Of a stretch of DNA of 7,556 nt, positions 5,778 through 7,556 are shown piece after piece (position 1 is the first letter of the stretch; every line of letters begins with the position of its first letter). A model generated the notes under the pieces. The model did not search any database. It worked only from the letters and a program-made list of their open reading frames with translations, and was not told where the DNA came from. The translations under genes were made by a program, and so were the position numbers. Source of the DNA: Betaproteobacteria bacterium (GTDB lineage: Bacteria; Pseudomonadota; Gammaproteobacteria; Burkholderiales; SG8-39); NCBI GenBank assembly GCA_005882235.1, contig VBCT01000170.1, positions 2,909 to 10,464 of the forward strand, written 5' to 3'.

Positions 5778-7436
5778 ATGTCCGCCGAGATCAAGTCCCA
5801 CATCACCGGGCTGCTCACCCGCGCGCTCGCCAAGGTCGCCCCGCAGCAGCCGGGATCGCTGATCTCGCTCGAACGCCCCAAGCAGGCACAGCACGGCGAT
5901 TTCTCTTCGCCGCTCGCGATGCAGCTCGCGCGGAAGCTGAAAATACCGCCGGTCGAGACTGCGGAAGCCTTAGTCGAAGCCATTCCGCCTTCGGATTGGG
6001 TGACCGTTGAATTCACGCGCCCCGGCTTCATAAATTTCCGGGTTCACCCGGCAGCAAAGCAGCACACGGCGAAGATCGTATTAGCTGCGGGCGAGCGCTA
6101 CGGTCGCTCGGACAGCGCGGGCGCTCGCCCGGTAATCGTCGAGTTCGTCTCGGCCAATCCCACCGGCCCGCTCCACGTCGGGCACGGCAGGCAAGCGGCC
6201 CTCGGCGACGCGATCGGCGCTCTGCTCGAATCGCAGGGCTGGCGCGTAACGCGGGAGTTCTACTACAACGACGCGGGCGCGCAGATCCGCAATCTGGGAC
6301 TCTCGGTGCAGGCGCGGATTCGAGAAAAACTCGGCGCGCGGGCGGAATTTCCCGCCGACGGCTATCACGGCGACTACGTGCGCGAGATCGCCGAAAAATT
6401 TCTCGAGGCGGGCAACACCGACGGCGAGGATTTGGAAGCCGTGACCCGCTTCGCGGTGGCCGAGCTTCGGCGCGAGCAGGACCTCGATCTACAGGCCTTC
6501 GGCGTGCGCTTCGACAGCTATTATCTGGAATCCTCCCTTTACCGGGACGGACGCGTTCAGAGGACGGTTCAGGCGCTCATCGATGCGGGCAAGACCTTCG
6601 AGCAGGACGGCGCCCTTTGGCTCAAGACCACCGAGTACGGCGACGACAAGGACCGCGTCATGCGGAAATCCGACGGCACCCATACCTACTTCGTGCCCGA
6701 CGTCGCCTACCACTTGACCAAGTGGGAGCGCGGCTTCACCCGTGCCGTCAACATCCAGGGTTCCGACCACCACGGCACGGTGGCGCGGGTGCGCGCCGGG
6801 CTGCAAGCCGCGTCTTCGAAATGGGAGCGCGCGGTTCCGCCGGGCTATCCCGACTACGTGCTCCACAAGATGGTCACGGTGATGAAGGGCGGCGGCGAGA
6901 TGAAGATCTCCAAGCGCGCCGGTTCGTATGTCTCGCTGCGCGAGCTGATCGACGAAGTCGGACGCGACGCGGTGCGCTTTTTCCTCCTTTCGCGCAAGGC
7001 CGACACCGAATTTGTGTTCGACGTCGATCTCGCCAAGTCGCAATCGGAGGAGAATCCCGTCTACTATGTACAGATGGCGCACGCACGCATTTGCGCGGTG
7101 CTCGAGCAAAGGAAAGCGCTGTTCGCAGGCCGGGATCCGGATCTCGCGGCCGCCGATCTCGCGCCCCTTATCGGAGCGCGCGAGCTGGCGTTGCTGCAGC
7201 GATTGGGAGAATACCCTGAGGTACTCGAGAATGCCGCGGCGGAGTTCGCTCCGCACCAGATCGTGTTTTATCTTCGCGAGCTGGCGGGTGAATTTCACAG
7301 TTACTATAATGCCGAGCGCATACTGGTCGCCGAGGCGCCGCTGCGATCGGCGCGTCTGGCTCTGTGCCTTGCCGTGCGCCAAGTGCTTCGCAACGGGCTT
7401 TCGTTGCTGGGCGTCAGTCAGCCCGAGAAAATGTGA
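5778..7436 (+). CDS. argS: Arginyl-tRNA synthetase
   Basis: This class I aminoacyl-tRNA synthetase charges tRNA-Arg with arginine in the cytoplasm. From the ATG at 5778 it has 552 residues, within the usual range for bacterial ArgS. Domain order is the N-terminal tRNA-binding domain (about 1-90, with QHGDFSSPLAMQLAR and RPGFINF); the Rossmann catalytic fold with SANPTGPLHVGHGRQA (125-140, HVGH being the HIGH motif); YYNDAGAQI (162-170); the insert with VNIQGSDHHGTVARV (324-338); the MKISKRAG segment (375-382, KISK standing for KMSK); and the anticodon-binding DALR domain (ENPVYYVQMAHARI, FYLRELAGEFHSYYN, ending LRNGLSLLGVSQPEKM). The frame is open upstream to 5481, but that part overlaps priA and lacks family similarity. 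The next gene starts 12 bp after the stop, suggesting an operon. Confidence 0.97.
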   Translation: MSAEIKSHITGLLTRALAKVAPQQPGSLISLERPKQAQHGDFSSPLAMQLARKLKIPPVETAEALVEAIPPSDWVTVEFTRPGFINFRVHPAAKQHTAKIVLAAGERYGRSDSAGARPVIVEFVSANPTGPLHVGHGRQAALGDAIGALLESQGWRVTREFYYNDAGAQIRNLGLSVQARIREKLGARAEFPADGYHGDYVREIAEKFLEAGNTDGEDLEAVTRFAVAELRREQDLDLQAFGVRFDSYYLESSLYRDGRVQRTVQALIDAGKTFEQDGALWLKTTEYGDDKDRVMRKSDGTHTYFVPDVAYHLTKWERGFTRAVNIQGSDHHGTVARVRAGLQAASSKWERAVPPGYPDYVLHKMVTVMKGGGEMKISKRAGSYVSLRELIDEVGRDAVRFFLLSRKADTEFVFDVDLAKSQSEENPVYYVQMAHARICAVLEQRKALFAGRDPDLAAADLAPLIGARELALLQRLGEYPEVLENAAAEFAPHQIVFYLRELAGEFHSYYNAERILVAEAPLRSARLALCLAVRQVLRNGLSLLGVSQPEKM

Positions 7437-7448
7437 TGCCTTACCCCA

Positions 7449-7556
7449 ATGAGCTTCGACTATAAGCAACTGCCCCGATCCAGACCGGACCTCTCCGGTA
7501 ATTTTGTTATCGGCCTTTTTTTTGGTTTTCTGCTGGGCCTGGGCGTCGCTGCCGGA
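7449..7556 (+). CDS. Membrane-anchored protein, probably SPOR-domain/FtsN-like, N-terminal part (runs off right edge)
   Basis: Only 36 codons are present: MSFDYKQLPRSRPDLSGNFV, then IGLFFGFLLGLGVAAG. The layout is a short charged cytoplasmic tail of about 17 residues followed by one hydrophobic membrane segment from about residue 19 to beyond 36, with no cleavable signal peptide. That is the topology of FtsN-type proteins, which carry a periplasmic peptidoglycan-binding SPOR domain at the C-terminus. In many betaproteobacteria an SPOR-domain gene directly follows argS, often with dsbA next. The SPOR domain itself would lie outside the window, so the identity rests on position and N-terminal topology. 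It starts 12 bp after the argS stop and has no obvious ribosome binding site. Confidence 0.7.
   Translation, partial: MSFDYKQLPRSRPDLSGNFVIGLFFGFLLGLGVAAG

Noticed and set aside
3454..5778. Very long open frame on the minus strand opposite priA (about 774 codons)
   Set aside because: It is antisense to clearly conserved PriA helicase motifs, is extremely rich in Arg/Ala/Gly, shows no recognisable domain, and is what high-GC codon bias produces on the opposite strand.
6489..7469. Minus-strand open frame opposite argS
   Set aside because: It is a shadow of the conserved ArgS catalytic and DALR domains.

Overview
The window looks like a chromosomal housekeeping segment of a high-GC betaproteobacterium. 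The assignment rests on gene order (TIGR02449/ZapB-like gene, zapA and 6S RNA together; hemE and priA close together; argS followed by an SPOR/FtsN-like gene) and on protein sequence that reads as betaproteobacterial. No genus can be named from the sequence alone.

Layout. (1) 1-690, minus strand: the 5' part of a vitamin B12 outer-membrane receptor gene (btuB, TTG start, running off the left edge), preceded by a well-conserved cobalamin riboswitch at 482-673. (2) 690-1512, plus strand: a divergent promoter region, a 63-residue coiled-coil ZapB-like protein, zapA, and the 6S RNA gene (ssrS), whose likely promoter lies inside the 3' end of zapA. (3) 1525-1607: a small repeat cluster of two 22-nt direct repeats with a third partial copy folded into a 20-bp near-perfect inverted repeat. 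(4) 1633-3163: an EVE-domain protein gene 4 bp upstream of hemE (uroporphyrinogen decarboxylase), probably one operon. (5) 3164-3434: a non-coding stretch with two perfect TTATNCACA DnaA-box matches and further copies of a TGTGAGT/ACTCACA motif. (6) 3435-5556: priA, the replication-restart helicase, interrupted by a frame change near 3741 where about 15 residues also seem to be missing. (7) 5570-5674, minus strand: a 34-residue ribosomal protein bTHX gene with a TTG start, convergent with priA. (8) 5778-7436: argS, then the first 36 codons of a membrane-anchored protein that is probably SPOR/FtsN-like, running off the right edge.

The genes cover division-ring assembly (ZapA and its coiled-coil neighbour), global control of RNA polymerase (6S RNA), haem/tetrapyrrole synthesis (hemE), replication restart (priA), translation (argS, bTHX) and cobalamin uptake under riboswitch control. 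I see no mobile element, CRISPR array, phage gene or defence system. The points most worth checking are the broken priA reading frame, the DnaA-box cluster upstream of it, and the repeat/hairpin cluster after 6S RNA.
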